Counted from the first letter of the stretch, positions 1 to 10,836 are shown. The stretch: 64,000 bases of DNA from an uncultured Porphyromonadaceae bacterium (GCA_947175205.1 CAMWLS010000003.1:21219-85218); one strand, 5' to 3'. The notes: generated by a model from the letters alone, not told the origin. Made by a program: numbers and translations.

Positions 1-952
1 CCAGGCGCTTGTTTTTCTCCGTTAGGGGGTTTGACTCTGCGCTGATTTTGGGGGCGAAGACGGTGCAGGGGTCGTCTTTGTATACTTCCATGGCAAAAGT
101 GGCCAAGGGGAGGAGATTAATACCATAGCCTTCTTCAAGGGTGGTCATGTTGCCGTAACGCATGGAGATGCGAAGGACATTGGCAATGCAGCCCTGGTTT
201 CCGGCGGCTGCACCCATCCACAGTGCGTCATGGTTACCCCACTGGATGTCAAAGCGGTCATGATGACAGAGTGTTTCCATGATGATGTGTGCTCCGGGAC
301 CGCGGTCATAGATGTCTCCAAGAATGTGGAGGCGGTCAACGCTCAGTTTCTGAATCACGCGGCAGATGGCAATGATAAAGTTGTCAGCCTCGCCGGTGTT
401 TATGATGGTCCGCACCACCTGGTTATAATATGGCTGTTTGTTTTCTCCTGAGGGTGCTTCATGGAGAAGTTCTTCAATGATGTAGGCAAACTCGCGCGGG
501 AGGGCCTTGCGCACTTTGGAGCGTGTGTATTTTGATGATACGCTCTGGAGGACGCTCACCAGCTGGTGAAGAGTGGTAGTGTAGAAGTCATCAAGATTTT
601 CTTCCGTCTCTTTGATGTAATTAAGTTTGCGGCGGGGGTAATAGATGAGTGAGCAGAGCTGTCTTATCTGAGGTTCACGCATGGTGTTACCAAAGAGCTC
701 CGTAACCTTGCGTTTTATATTACCGGAGGCATTCTTGAGTATGTGCTGGAAGGCTTCATGCTCACCATGAATATCAGCCACAAAATGCTCTGTGCCCTTG
801 GGAAGATTGAGAATGGCTTCCAGGTTAATAATTTCAGTGGCGGCCGCTGTAACGGTGGGAAAACTCAGGGAGAGCAGTTCCAGCACGCGGCGGTCTGACT
901 CAAGAGCCGCTGTGGTATAATAACGGCTTTCATTAATATTCTCTGAAGCCAT
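1..952 (-). CDS. fbp: Fructose-1,6-bisphosphatase, class III (Firmicutes-type), C-terminus truncated by window edge
   Basis: Minus-strand reading from ATG at 952: MASENINESRYYTTAALESDRRVLELLSLSFPTVTAAATEIINLEAILNLPKGTEHFVADIHGEHEAFQHILKNASGNIKRK...; contains HILGDIYDRGPGAHIIM and QWGNHDALWMGA metallophosphatase motifs. Confidence 0.9.
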   Translation of the reverse strand, partial: MASENINESRYYTTAALESDRRVLELLSLSFPTVTAAATEIINLEAILNLPKGTEHFVADIHGEHEAFQHILKNASGNIKRKVTELFGNTMREPQIRQLCSLIYYPRRKLNYIKETEENLDDFYTTTLHQLVSVLQSVSSKYTRSKVRKALPREFAYIIEELLHEAPSGENKQPYYNQVVRTIINTGEADNFIIAICRVIQKLSVDRLHILGDIYDRGPGAHIIMETLCHHDRFDIQWGNHDALWMGAAAGNQGCIANVLRISMRYGNMTTLEEGYGINLLPLATFAMEVYKDDPCTVFAPKISAESNPLTEKNKRL

Positions 953-1020
953 AAGCAGGGTTTTAGGGGGGGTAAAGAGGAATGGGAGGATTCTGTGCAG
1001 ATGCAATCTGAGTGTAATGC

Positions 1021-2133
1021 TCAGACGGTAATAATGAGCATGGGAATGTCAGCACGAAAGATGATTTTATGTGCCAGGCCGGGATTGAAGAAGCGCCTGA
1101 GCGAGCTTTTGCGCTTGTTGGGGACCACCATAAGCTGGTAATTGTGAATGTGCCGCAGGCGTTCAACGTCAGAGGCGGCTGTGAGCACGTTAATGTCCGC
1201 TTTTTCAAAGGTGGCATCCGGTATGTGCTGTCTGAAGTAGTCTATGAGGCTGTCCACGGCCTTGGTCTGGTTACCATAGAGTTTTCTTTTCTGTGGCAGA
1301 TAGGCCACGGTGACTTTGGGGGCCATGCGCGGAAAGACGCGGAAGAGGCTGTCCATGACCAGGATGTCAGACTGGTCTAACTCAGTGAGGAACAGTACTT
1401 CAGTAATTTCTGCGGGATTAAAACTTTCAACATTCTCTGGAATGGCAAAGACAGTGCGACGGCAGTCATCTATCACCTGAGCAGTGACGGAGCCTATGAG
1501 CTCACGCTCCTTGCGCTGATAGCTTCTGGTGCCCATTACCAGCATGAAGGGTGATTCTTCACGGGCATATTCCACAATGGCGTCTTCCGGGACTCCTTCC
1601 ACAATGGTGGTATGAATGGGAACTGACGGTGCCTGTCCGGCTTTTACTAATGAGCGGAAACGCTCCACGAGGTTTTTCATGGCAGTCTCAGCGGTGCGTC
1701 TCACCTGCTCACGGGCGTTATTATCCGTAAGGTCAAATGTCAGAGCGTCAGAAAGCTGGGCTCCGGGGGTGTCAAGTGGTTCAATGTAGCTGTGCAGTAT
1801 GCGTACGGCCATGTTATGGTTAAAGGCCATGCGGGCTCCGGTGCAGAGTGCATTAAAAGAGTACTCGCTGAAGTCTACGGGAATGAGGATTTCATTACCG
1901 CCGTCAGCGGGGGAATCTTTGCGCGGAGAGAAGGCTTCCACATTCTCTATAATTCTGAGGGCCAGCGGGAGGTCTGCCTCATGAATACGTACCCTGATGC
2001 CGGATGAGACCACGGGACTCTCCAGATTTACATTCTGAAGTGTGACCTCAATGCCTTCACGCTCCAGCAGGCGCCGCATGGCCTGGGCGTGGTCACATGT
2101 GTGAATGGCAACTGTGATAAGCCTTGAATCCAT
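1021..2133 (-). CDS. Universal stress protein with N-terminal DUF2007-like putative signal-transducing domain followed by two Usp domains
   Basis: ORF 370 aa; ILIPVDFSEYSFNAL and VMGTRSYQRKERELIGSVTAQVI are typical UspA motifs; N-terminus VAIHTCDHAQAMRRLLEREGIEVTLQNVN resembles DUF2007. Confidence 0.85.
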   Translation of the reverse strand: MDSRLITVAIHTCDHAQAMRRLLEREGIEVTLQNVNLESPVVSSGIRVRIHEADLPLALRIIENVEAFSPRKDSPADGGNEILIPVDFSEYSFNALCTGARMAFNHNMAVRILHSYIEPLDTPGAQLSDALTFDLTDNNAREQVRRTAETAMKNLVERFRSLVKAGQAPSVPIHTTIVEGVPEDAIVEYAREESPFMLVMGTRSYQRKERELIGSVTAQVIDDCRRTVFAIPENVESFNPAEITEVLFLTELDQSDILVMDSLFRVFPRMAPKVTVAYLPQKRKLYGNQTKAVDSLIDYFRQHIPDATFEKADINVLTAASDVERLRHIHNYQLMVVPNKRKSSLRRFFNPGLAHKIIFRADIPMLIITV

Positions 2134-2226
2134 AATCCGTTAAATAAAAAACAGGCTGAAATGAATAAAATTTAAAACCCGGAGGGATACTCACGTACGC
2201 GCTCCGGGCACTATCTTACTTATTAA

Positions 2227-2487
2227 TTATGCTTCTTTTTCTTTAAGAATTTCCAGAGCACGCTCATATATGGTGGGGTCATCCAGAACTACAATGCCTC
2301 CGTCAGGACCCGGCTCAATGTGCAGACCCACGTTCTTGCCGAACTCGTAGTTACTTCCGCCGAAATAATTGCGAACAGTCTGTACGGTGGTGTTTAACTC
2401 ATCAGCAATGCGATGCATAGAACCGTCAGGCAACGCGTCTTTCAGACGGCGAAGCTCATTAAAAGTTATGGTCTTAGTCATATTCAT
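2227..2487 (-). CDS. Small conserved Bacteroidales protein with HTH-like N-terminus
   Basis: 86 aa ORF; segment MHRIADELNTTVQTVRNYFGG looks like a helix-turn-helix; clean intergenic spacing. Confidence 0.7.
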   Translation of the reverse strand: MNMTKTITFNELRRLKDALPDGSMHRIADELNTTVQTVRNYFGGSNYEFGKNVGLHIEPGPDGGIVVLDDPTIYERALEILKEKEA

Positions 2488-2704
2488 AAGGTTTTAGAGT
2501 TAAGTATTGTCATTAGTATTATTGCGGTTACTAAATTATGGTTTCTTTTTTTAACCGCCAAATATTTTCAGTCATTTTTTGCAAAAAGTATTTTTAAACA
2601 TATCAGCGGGCGCGGGAAGCGGTGGTAATATTTCTTATAAACTTATGAGTCATCAGAATAAAAATGAGGTTAGTACCAAAATTATGTAGTATCTTTGCAC
2701 CATT

Positions 2705-4036
2705 ATGGAAACGGAGATAATTCAGCCGGGAGATGGAAGCCAGCGCCACGCGCCACTGAGACCGGGCACACCTCTGTGTGCCGGGCGTTACCATGTGGCC
2801 GGTGTTTTAGGTTGTGGAGGCTTTGGCATCACCTATCTTGCCGTGTGCGTGGCCACAGGTGAGCGGGTGGCCATAAAAGAATTCTTCTATAAGGCTGAGA
2901 ATACCCGTAATCCTGACGGCAGAACAGTATCTGTTACAGGTTCATCCGGCACAAGCGCTGCATACCGCGCCAAGTTCCTGAAAGAGGCCGCCATGCTGAA
3001 GTCTTTGAATCACAAGGGTATAGTACACGTGTCAGAGACCTTCAGCGAGAACGGGACAGACTATTATGTAATGAACTATGTTGCGGGCGCCACACTTTCT
3101 CAACTTATTAAGGAAAAAGGCGCGCTGGAACAGCGTAACGCACGCAGAATAATCAACGCGGTATCTGAAGCGCTTTCATATATCCATGCCCGCAGAATAA
3201 CTCATCTTGACGTCAAGCCTTCAAACATAATAATAGATGCCGCTGTCGGGCAGCCTGTGCTGATTGATTTTGGCATTTCCAAGCATTATGACAGCTCAGG
3301 TAACCACACCACTTCAACGCCTCCGGGTATAAGCGCCGGGTACTCTGCTCTCGAGCAATACAGCTCACAGAATTTAAACAGCTTTTCTCCCGAGAGCGAT
3401 ATCTATTCACTGGCTGCCACGCTGTATGCCATGGTAACAGGAACGGCTCCGGCTGACGCTGCCGCTGTGGCCATGAACGGCCTACCCGAGCTGCCGGGAA
3501 ATATCCTTCCTGAGATTAAGGAGGCTATTAAGGCCGGTATGGCTCCACGCCGTCAGGACCGACCGTCCACTGTCCTTGAGTGGGTGAATATTCTCAATCA
3601 TCATAACGGTGCCTTACACCATTCACACACAGCGCCACCAGGAGGCAGGACGCCTGTCACGCCTGCCCCTCCGGCGTCCAGGCCACCGGAGAAGAAAAAA
3701 AGGAAAGGATGTCTCAGAGCTGCATTAATCTTGATGCTCACAGCGCTTGTGGCGGCCACAACTCTGACGATCATAGCAGTTATAAAACGTAGTGATTCAC
3801 CGTCAGCACAAGCTGCAGAGCCAAAGAATACTGTCTCAGACAAGACTGTTTCAACAGATGCTCCTGCCAGTGAAGAAGATTACTATATACAGGAAGAGCC
3901 AGCTGCCGCTGACACCATTCCATCTTACTATGACAGTACTTATTATCAGCCAGCGGCTTATGATTCAGTAGCGGCTAATGGGTACGGTTCCAATATAACT
4001 GAGGCTGATTCTGTAGCTTCTCCCTATTATTATTGA
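2705..4036 (+). CDS. Membrane-anchored eukaryote-like serine/threonine protein kinase
   Basis: GCGGFGITYLA (Gly loop), VAIKEF, HLDVKPSNIII (catalytic loop), LIDFGIS (DFG), SDIYSLAATLY; TM segment ALILMLTALVAATTLTIIAVI; Tyr-rich C-terminal tail. Confidence 0.93.
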   Translation: METEIIQPGDGSQRHAPLRPGTPLCAGRYHVAGVLGCGGFGITYLAVCVATGERVAIKEFFYKAENTRNPDGRTVSVTGSSGTSAAYRAKFLKEAAMLKSLNHKGIVHVSETFSENGTDYYVMNYVAGATLSQLIKEKGALEQRNARRIINAVSEALSYIHARRITHLDVKPSNIIIDAAVGQPVLIDFGISKHYDSSGNHTTSTPPGISAGYSALEQYSSQNLNSFSPESDIYSLAATLYAMVTGTAPADAAAVAMNGLPELPGNILPEIKEAIKAGMAPRRQDRPSTVLEWVNILNHHNGALHHSHTAPPGGRTPVTPAPPASRPPEKKKRKGCLRAALILMLTALVAATTLTIIAVIKRSDSPSAQAAEPKNTVSDKTVSTDAPASEEDYYIQEEPAAADTIPSYYDSTYYQPAAYDSVAANGYGSNITEADSVASPYYY

Positions 4037-4067
4037 TTACTTAAAGCAATTTTCAAAATTTAACATA

Positions 4068-5441
4068 ATGAAATTAACCACAGCTCTCCTACTGATGTTT
4101 CCGCTGTGCGCCACCGGTCAGGTTCCCGGCAGCCTTACTCCCGCACAGATAGAGGAATTCAAACAGAATTACACCCCGCTGCCCTCTGACCGCGCCATTC
4201 ATAACGCTCTCAATACAGCAGACATCAATACCCTGGCCGCAAATGCAAACGCAGCGGCAAACTTTGACAATCACTTCAAATACAAGGTGCCGTCAAAAGG
4301 TATCACCAATCAGCAACGCTCCGGACGCTGCTGGCTGTTTACCGGACTTAATGTTCTCAGGGCACAGGCAATCAGAGAGAATGACCTCCCGGAGCTGGAA
4401 TTTTCACAGGTCTACAATTTCTTCTATGATCAGCTGGAGAAAAGCAATATGTTCCTGCAGTGTGTGATTGACACCTATGAGCTGCCAATGGATGACCGAA
4501 AAGTGGAATTCATTTTCAAAAGTCCGGTAACTGATGGCGGACAGTTTACCGGAGTGGCTGACAACCTGATGAAATATGGCGTGGTTCCTTCCTCTGCCAT
4601 GCCTGAGACATATACCTCTAACCACACCTCCACTTTTTCCAGACTTCTGAGCCTTAAACTGCGTCAGTGGGGATTAGAGTTGCGTGATATGGCAGCCAAA
4701 GGCGCGTCAACTGATGCTCTGGAGAAACGTAAGCAGGAGATGCTCAGCCAGGTTTACAGATTGCTGACGCTGGCTTACGGCACCCCACCCCAAAGTTTCA
4801 CATATACACGCCGTGACAGCAAGGGCGAGGCCGTGGATACCCGCTCATATACACCTCAGGAGTTCTATCAGACAATGCTGGGTAATGACCTGCATAAGGA
4901 TTATGTGATGCTTATGAATGATGCCTCACGCCCTTACTACAAGCTATATGAGATAGATCTGAACCGCCACCAGTATGACGGCCATAACTGGACTTTCATA
5001 AATGTACCCATGGATGTAATAAAGGAGGCCGCCCTGAAATCACTTAAGGACTCAACGGCACTGTACTTTGGCTGCGATGTCAACAAATTCCTGAACCGCG
5101 AGCTGGGAACTCTGGACCTGAATAATTACAATTATGATGATCTCCTGGGCGTGGACTTCAGCATGGATAAAGCGCAGCGTGTCACCACCGGCTCCAGCGC
5201 CTCAACACATGCCATGACCCTGGTGGGCGTGGATGTGGATGAGAATGAACGTCCCACCAAGTGGCTGATTGAAAACAGCTGGGGCAACGGTGCCAATAAC
5301 GGTCACCTGATAGCCACTGACCCGTGGATGGATGAATATCTTTTCCGTCTTGTGGTAAACAGCAAATATTTACCTAAGAAAGTACTTAAAGTGCTTGACA
5401 CCCACCCAGAGCTGCTTCCGGCCTGGGACCACATGAACTGA
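4068..5441 (+). CDS. pepC: C1 family aminopeptidase (bleomycin hydrolase/PepC-like) with signal peptide
   Basis: NQQRSGRCWLFTGLNVLRAQ (catalytic Cys), THAMTLVGVD (His), WLIENSWGN (Asn); N-terminal signal MKLTTALLLMFPLCATGQ. Confidence 0.92.
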   Translation: MKLTTALLLMFPLCATGQVPGSLTPAQIEEFKQNYTPLPSDRAIHNALNTADINTLAANANAAANFDNHFKYKVPSKGITNQQRSGRCWLFTGLNVLRAQAIRENDLPELEFSQVYNFFYDQLEKSNMFLQCVIDTYELPMDDRKVEFIFKSPVTDGGQFTGVADNLMKYGVVPSSAMPETYTSNHTSTFSRLLSLKLRQWGLELRDMAAKGASTDALEKRKQEMLSQVYRLLTLAYGTPPQSFTYTRRDSKGEAVDTRSYTPQEFYQTMLGNDLHKDYVMLMNDASRPYYKLYEIDLNRHQYDGHNWTFINVPMDVIKEAALKSLKDSTALYFGCDVNKFLNRELGTLDLNNYNYDDLLGVDFSMDKAQRVTTGSSASTHAMTLVGVDVDENERPTKWLIENSWGNGANNGHLIATDPWMDEYLFRLVVNSKYLPKKVLKVLDTHPELLPAWDHMN

Positions 5442-5460
5442 CCCATATCTGAAGCTGTCT

Positions 5461-8400
5461 ATGACCACTCTGGGGAAAATCTGGAATATAATACGCGGAA
5501 TTAGCGTAACACTTTTGCTTACCGCAATAGTGTTACCGGGAGCCGTGTATATGATTCTGTCAACTCCCTGGGCTCAGGACCGCCTCAGAGAAATGGCTGA
5601 GCGTGAACTTTCAGCCCTGCTGCAGACCAAGGTTAGCATAAAGAAAGTAGAACTTCATCCGTTTAACGAGCTTAGTGTGTACGGACTTACCGCTGATGAT
5701 GACAACGGCCGCGAGGCGTTGCATGTGGGTCAGGTAAGTGCTGCATTTGAACTGCGTCACTTTTTACTGGAGGGAAAACTGGTGATAGATTACGCGCTTC
5801 TGGACGGTGCATCCGTGCGCCTTTACAAGCCCACGAATGACGGGCCTCTCAACATAGCAGGGATACTGGAGCGTCTGCGGAGTAAAGACCCAAATAAAAA
5901 GTCAGGTAACTTTGATCTGCGCATAAACACCGTAATAGTGCGTCAGGGAAGCCTTGATTATGACATTATGGACGCCGCTGTGAAAGCCGCATTTGACCCC
6001 CGCCACATATCCCTGAGAAATCTTAATCTCAGAGCTTATATTCCCCGCATAAGTAATGAACAGTATACCGTGGAACTGGAACGACTGGGTTTCACGGAGC
6101 GCAGCGGCTTCACTCTGAAAGATTTAACGGTAAAAGCAGACGTACGCACCTCAGGAATCACCATGGGGCGTATGGACATAGAGCTGCCGGACAGCCGTCT
6201 GCTTCTGGCGCCTGTAAAACTGGAATTCAATAAATTTGAAGAGCTCCCGCAGGTGATACGTAATGCCAGCATAAATCTGAACATAGAAGATGGCTCACAG
6301 CTGTATGTACCGGATATCTCAGCTTTCTGGTCTCCACTGGCAAACTGGGACAGCAAGCTGTCCATAATGCTTGACGCCTCCGGAGGTATGAAACAGGTAA
6401 GGCTGAATCAACTGAAAATAAATTCACTGAGTGGTCCGCAGATATCGCTGTCAGCCACCGGCTACACTGAAGGCTTCAGCCATCCGGACAGTCTGACATT
6501 TGAGATAGATAACTTCTCTCTCAAAGCCCGCAACGGTGCCATTGGGGACATAATGAGAAATCTTGCATCAGATGGAGTTAAACTTCCGGAAGAAAGAATT
6601 CTCAACAAACTTGATGATATAGAGATTAAACTGCACGCCGCCGGTACAAAAGCCGCTGCCAATGCCGATGTCAGAGTCCTGACTCCGGCAGAGGCCATAA
6701 GTCTTACCGGCTCCTATAACACATCAGACAACTTTAAGAGTGTAAACTTCACAGCCGATGCTTCCATAAATGATCTCAATCTGAATCAGTTGTTTAACGG
6801 ATCTCCTGTAAGTAAACTGACGGCAGACATAATTACTGAGGGCCGTTACGCATCAGGTGTTTTAAGCGGAAAACTCAGCGCACAGGCTGATGAGCTTATT
6901 TTCAAAGGCCATAGATACCATGACCTGAGCGTGGAATTGACCGCCACACCGCAGCGGACAGTAGAAGCGCTGTTATCACTGCGGGACCGCTATGGCACTG
7001 TAGACCTGGACGCTGCCGCCGGATATGGCAAGGAAAAATTCCTGCAGGCCCATGCTGAAATCTCAGAACTTGACCTTAACGGTCTCAACCTGACCGACAA
7101 GTACAATGGTTACAGCCTCAGCACAACGGCAGACATAGATCTGAGCGGTGCAGACATTGACGGCCTGACCGGCTCCGTAACGCTCACCAACAGCTCTTTT
7201 ACTGATGCATCCGGAGAGGGTTTACATCTTAAGAATCTACAGGCTGAGAAGATTATCCGCCATGGGCGTGATTTACTCTCCATCAACTCAGATATATTTG
7301 ACTTTGAGGCTGAGGGAACTTTCAGGCTAAGCCAGCTTCCGGCTGATTTGCGCGAGATGGCATGTGCCGTGCTTCCGGAGCTTCTGAAGCACCATGACCA
7401 TAAGGTTTCCAAGAGTCCCTTCAGGGGTAATGACTTTGCCATTACAGCAACCGTTAATCCTAATGATGAGTGGGCAAAATTCTTTAAATTAGGGGTAAAA
7501 CCCATATATCCTGTATCTATTGACGGCCGTGTCAGTGATGAACTTCAACACGCAGACATCCGTATAGACGCTCCGTATCTGCAGCAAGGTAATAAGCTGA
7601 TAGAGAGTACAGCCGTTTATGCAACAGTAGACGCAGCAAGCAGCCGTGCCACCGCTTACCTAACCACCCAGATGCCAACCAAGAAAGGTCCCATGGTTCT
7701 TGTGTGCCGCCTGAGCGCGGCTGACAACCGTGTTGACACAGATATTGACTGGCTCATAGACCGTAAGATACCGTTAAACGGCAACATTTCCTTCAGCACT
7801 CTTTTAGCAAGGGACCGGAATGATGAGCCTGAGGTCACAGTGAGCTTTAACCCCAGCGCCATAAACTTTGGTGAAGAGGTATGGAGCATAGAACCATCAG
7901 TAATACATTACCTTGACAAGAAATTCCACGTAAGCGATTTCCGCCTTAGTACAGGAGCCCAGAGCATAAGCCTTGAAGGCATTGCCGGCCCGGATGAGGA
8001 TGACGTGCTGGAAGTAAACCTCAGCAGCATAGACCTTATAGTAATTTTTGAGACGCTGGAGATTGACAAGGCCCTCATAGGAGGTCTCGCCACCGGCAAA
8101 CTCACAGCCTCCGCACTTCTTTCAGGGGTGCCTCATATTAATGCTCCGGAACTGCGCGTAAAGAATATAAGCTATAATTATTGCGTTTTAGGTGATGCGG
8201 TGGTTAAAGCACAATTTGATAATGAAAAGAACAGCTTTTACCTTGACGCTGATGTAATTAACAGCACCGGGGAACTATCACATATCTACGGCGATATTTA
8301 CCCGGCCACGGAAGAATTGGATATAAACTTTGACGCAGCTAATGTCAAGGTAGGCTTCATGAAGCCTTTCATGGAAGCTTTTGCGTCAGACGTGGACGGC

Positions 8401-10125
8401 TATGCCTCAGGGCATGCCAGACTCTTCGGAAGCTTTAAGTATATTGACCTTGAGGGTGACATATATGCCCGCGACCTCAAGCTGAAGGTGGATTTTACAA
8501 ATACTTATTACGGCTGCACTGACAGTATTCACATACGCCCCGGAGTAATAGACATTAAGAATGTTACAGTGCATGACGTCTACGGCAACACCGCAAAACT
8601 TAACGGCGTGGTACGTCACAAGTTCTTCAAAGAGCCCGAGTTTGATTTCAAGATTACAGACGCCCGCAATCTGCTGTGCTACAATGTTGATTCAAAGATG
8701 AGTCCGGACTGGTACGGAACAGTTTTCTGTAATGGAGGCGCCTCAGTAACCGGCTGGCCCGGAGTGGTGAATATAGATGTGAACATGACCACAACGGCTG
8801 GAAGTACCTTTACCTTTGTACTTTCTGACCGTCTGGACGCTTACGAGTATTCATTCATAACCTTCAGGGACCGCATACCAAAGGAGGAAAAGCAGAATGA
8901 ATATGATGACACCCCCGAGCTGGTGAAGGAGCTGATAATTTCCAACGGAATGTCCAATACCGACGCGCCCTCAGCATATAACATGGACATTCAGGTGGAC
9001 ATCACTCCTGATGCAAAAATGATTATTGTGATGGACCCCGTCGGTGGCGATGAAATCAAGGCCACCGGTTCAGGCAATTTACGTCTTACTTATGGCTCCG
9101 TAAATGAGGACCTGCGCATTTACGGAACATATGAACTTAATGAAGGAAGCTATAACTTCACGCTTCAGGATATTATCATCAAGGATTTTACTATCAAACC
9201 GGGAAGTTCCATTACCTTCAGAGGCGATCCCTATTCAGCAAGTCTGGACCTGAACGCCGTTTATTCAGTGAATGCAAATCTGAGTGACCTGGATGAGTCA
9301 TTCCTGCATGACAAGGATCTGAACCGCACCAATGTCCCAGTAAACGCGCTTCTGATGGTGAAGGGTGACATGAGACAGCCGGACATATCATTTGACCTGG
9401 AGTTCCCCACCCTGACCTCAGACACTTACCGCAAGGTGCGGAGTATCATCAGTACTGATGACATGATGAACCGTCAGATAATTTATCTGCTGGCGCTGAA
9501 CCGTTTCTACACACCTGACTACATGAGCTCCACAACCAAGGGAAATGAAATGTTCTCAGTGGCATCAAGTACACTAACCAGTCAGCTGAGTTCCATGCTG
9601 GGCAAACTGAGTGACAACTGGAGCATAGCCCCCAACCTGCGCAGTGACCGCGGTGATTTCTCAGACGTGGAAGTGGATGTGGCACTTTCAAGCCGCCTGC
9701 TGAACAACCGTCTGCTGCTGAACGGCAACCTGGGATATAGAGATAAGTCTCTGAACACTAACCAATTCATAGGAGACTTTGATATAGAATATCTTCTTAA
9801 TCCCAAGGGCACATGGCGTCTGAAGGCATATAACCGCTATAATGACCAGAATTACTATCTGCGTAGCGCTGCCACCACTCAGGGTGTGGGCATCATGTTT
9901 AAACGTGACTTTGACAGCCTGTTCTCATTCTTACACCGCAAAAAGAAAGATAAAAAAGAACAAGAAAGTAATACGGATAAGGATAACAGCAAGAGTCCGG
10001 CTGCAAATTCAGAGAAGGAGACTCCGTCTACATCTGAGGCAGACTCAACCGCTGTTATAAATACACTGACAGATTCAGTATCAGAACCTCAGAAAAGAGT
10101 GGTTGATTTAAAAGAAAAAGAGTAA
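5461..10125 (+). CDS. tamB: TamB-like translocation/assembly module protein (DUF490 C-terminus)
   Basis: 1554 aa AsmA/TamB-like repetitive beta-rich protein with N-terminal TM; C-terminus GTYELNEGSYNFTLQDIIIKDFTIKPGSSITFRGDPYSASLDLNAVY characteristic of TamB in Bacteroidetes. Confidence 0.88.
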   Translation: MTTLGKIWNIIRGISVTLLLTAIVLPGAVYMILSTPWAQDRLREMAERELSALLQTKVSIKKVELHPFNELSVYGLTADDDNGREALHVGQVSAAFELRHFLLEGKLVIDYALLDGASVRLYKPTNDGPLNIAGILERLRSKDPNKKSGNFDLRINTVIVRQGSLDYDIMDAAVKAAFDPRHISLRNLNLRAYIPRISNEQYTVELERLGFTERSGFTLKDLTVKADVRTSGITMGRMDIELPDSRLLLAPVKLEFNKFEELPQVIRNASINLNIEDGSQLYVPDISAFWSPLANWDSKLSIMLDASGGMKQVRLNQLKINSLSGPQISLSATGYTEGFSHPDSLTFEIDNFSLKARNGAIGDIMRNLASDGVKLPEERILNKLDDIEIKLHAAGTKAAANADVRVLTPAEAISLTGSYNTSDNFKSVNFTADASINDLNLNQLFNGSPVSKLTADIITEGRYASGVLSGKLSAQADELIFKGHRYHDLSVELTATPQRTVEALLSLRDRYGTVDLDAAAGYGKEKFLQAHAEISELDLNGLNLTDKYNGYSLSTTADIDLSGADIDGLTGSVTLTNSSFTDASGEGLHLKNLQAEKIIRHGRDLLSINSDIFDFEAEGTFRLSQLPADLREMACAVLPELLKHHDHKVSKSPFRGNDFAITATVNPNDEWAKFFKLGVKPIYPVSIDGRVSDELQHADIRIDAPYLQQGNKLIESTAVYATVDAASSRATAYLTTQMPTKKGPMVLVCRLSAADNRVDTDIDWLIDRKIPLNGNISFSTLLARDRNDEPEVTVSFNPSAINFGEEVWSIEPSVIHYLDKKFHVSDFRLSTGAQSISLEGIAGPDEDDVLEVNLSSIDLIVIFETLEIDKALIGGLATGKLTASALLSGVPHINAPELRVKNISYNYCVLGDAVVKAQFDNEKNSFYLDADVINSTGELSHIYGDIYPATEELDINFDAANVKVGFMKPFMEAFASDVDGYASGHARLFGSFKYIDLEGDIYARDLKLKVDFTNTYYGCTDSIHIRPGVIDIKNVTVHDVYGNTAKLNGVVRHKFFKEPEFDFKITDARNLLCYNVDSKMSPDWYGTVFCNGGASVTGWPGVVNIDVNMTTTAGSTFTFVLSDRLDAYEYSFITFRDRIPKEEKQNEYDDTPELVKELIISNGMSNTDAPSAYNMDIQVDITPDAKMIIVMDPVGGDEIKATGSGNLRLTYGSVNEDLRIYGTYELNEGSYNFTLQDIIIKDFTIKPGSSITFRGDPYSASLDLNAVYSVNANLSDLDESFLHDKDLNRTNVPVNALLMVKGDMRQPDISFDLEFPTLTSDTYRKVRSIISTDDMMNRQIIYLLALNRFYTPDYMSSTTKGNEMFSVASSTLTSQLSSMLGKLSDNWSIAPNLRSDRGDFSDVEVDVALSSRLLNNRLLLNGNLGYRDKSLNTNQFIGDFDIEYLLNPKGTWRLKAYNRYNDQNYYLRSAATTQGVGIMFKRDFDSLFSFLHRKKKDKKEQESNTDKDNSKSPAANSEKETPSTSEADSTAVINTLTDSVSEPQKRVVDLKEKE

Positions 10126-10164
10126 CTTTGCAACATTATACGCTGTAATAACTGACTTATTAAA

Positions 10165-10836
10165 ATGATTGATTTATTTTCAATAGTAGATATTTTTAAC
10201 GCCAGCGAGTTTTTTAAATGGTTTGTAGATAACGCCAGCTACTGGTTTGTATTCATATTCATGGTGGTGGAAAGCAGTTTCATTCCTTTTCCCTCTGAAG
10301 TTGTGGTTCCGCCGGCGGCTTATTTAGCTGTGCAGAAAGGTGACATGAATGTCTTCCTTGTGGTTCTGGTGGCTACTGCCGGTGCCATTGTTGGCGCTCT
10401 GGTGAATTACTGTCTTTCAGTCTGGATAGGACGCCCGCTGGTGTATGCTTTTGCCAATTCCCGCCTGGGCCACGCTTGCCTGATTGATGAGACCAAGGTC
10501 CGTAAAGCTGAGGATTATTTTGACAAGCACGGAGCCGTAAGTACCTTTGTGGGCCGTCTGATTCCGGCAGTACGCCAGCTCATAAGTATTCCCGCCGGAC
10601 TGGCACGTATGAATATTATAACTTTTACTGTGTTCACCGGTCTGGGCGCGCTGCTGTGGAATGCCATCTTAGGCGCCATGGGATATATTCTTGCTCAGCA
10701 CGTACCTCTGGACCAGCTCTTTGTTCAGGTTGAGAAATATAACTCTTATCTTTCAATTGCGGGATTAGTTATAGCCCTGATATGCGTGCTGTTCATATGC
10801 TATAACGTTATCAAGCACAAGAAAACGGAACAATAA
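10165..10836 (+). CDS. DedA family membrane protein
   Basis: 223 aa; VESSFIPFPSEVVVPPAAYLA, FVGRLIPAVRQLISIPAGLARM, typical DedA/VTT motifs. Confidence 0.92.
   Translation: MIDLFSIVDIFNASEFFKWFVDNASYWFVFIFMVVESSFIPFPSEVVVPPAAYLAVQKGDMNVFLVVLVATAGAIVGALVNYCLSVWIGRPLVYAFANSRLGHACLIDETKVRKAEDYFDKHGAVSTFVGRLIPAVRQLISIPAGLARMNIITFTVFTGLGALLWNAILGAMGYILAQHVPLDQLFVQVEKYNSYLSIAGLVIALICVLFICYNVIKHKKTEQ

Noticed and set aside
963-1217. 84-aa minus ORF and other frames overlapping the Usp gene
   Set aside because: Entirely overlaps a well-supported CDS in another frame; low-complexity, no motif.
3601-3843. 80-aa minus ORF inside the kinase gene
   Set aside because: Antisense to a strong CDS, no independent support.
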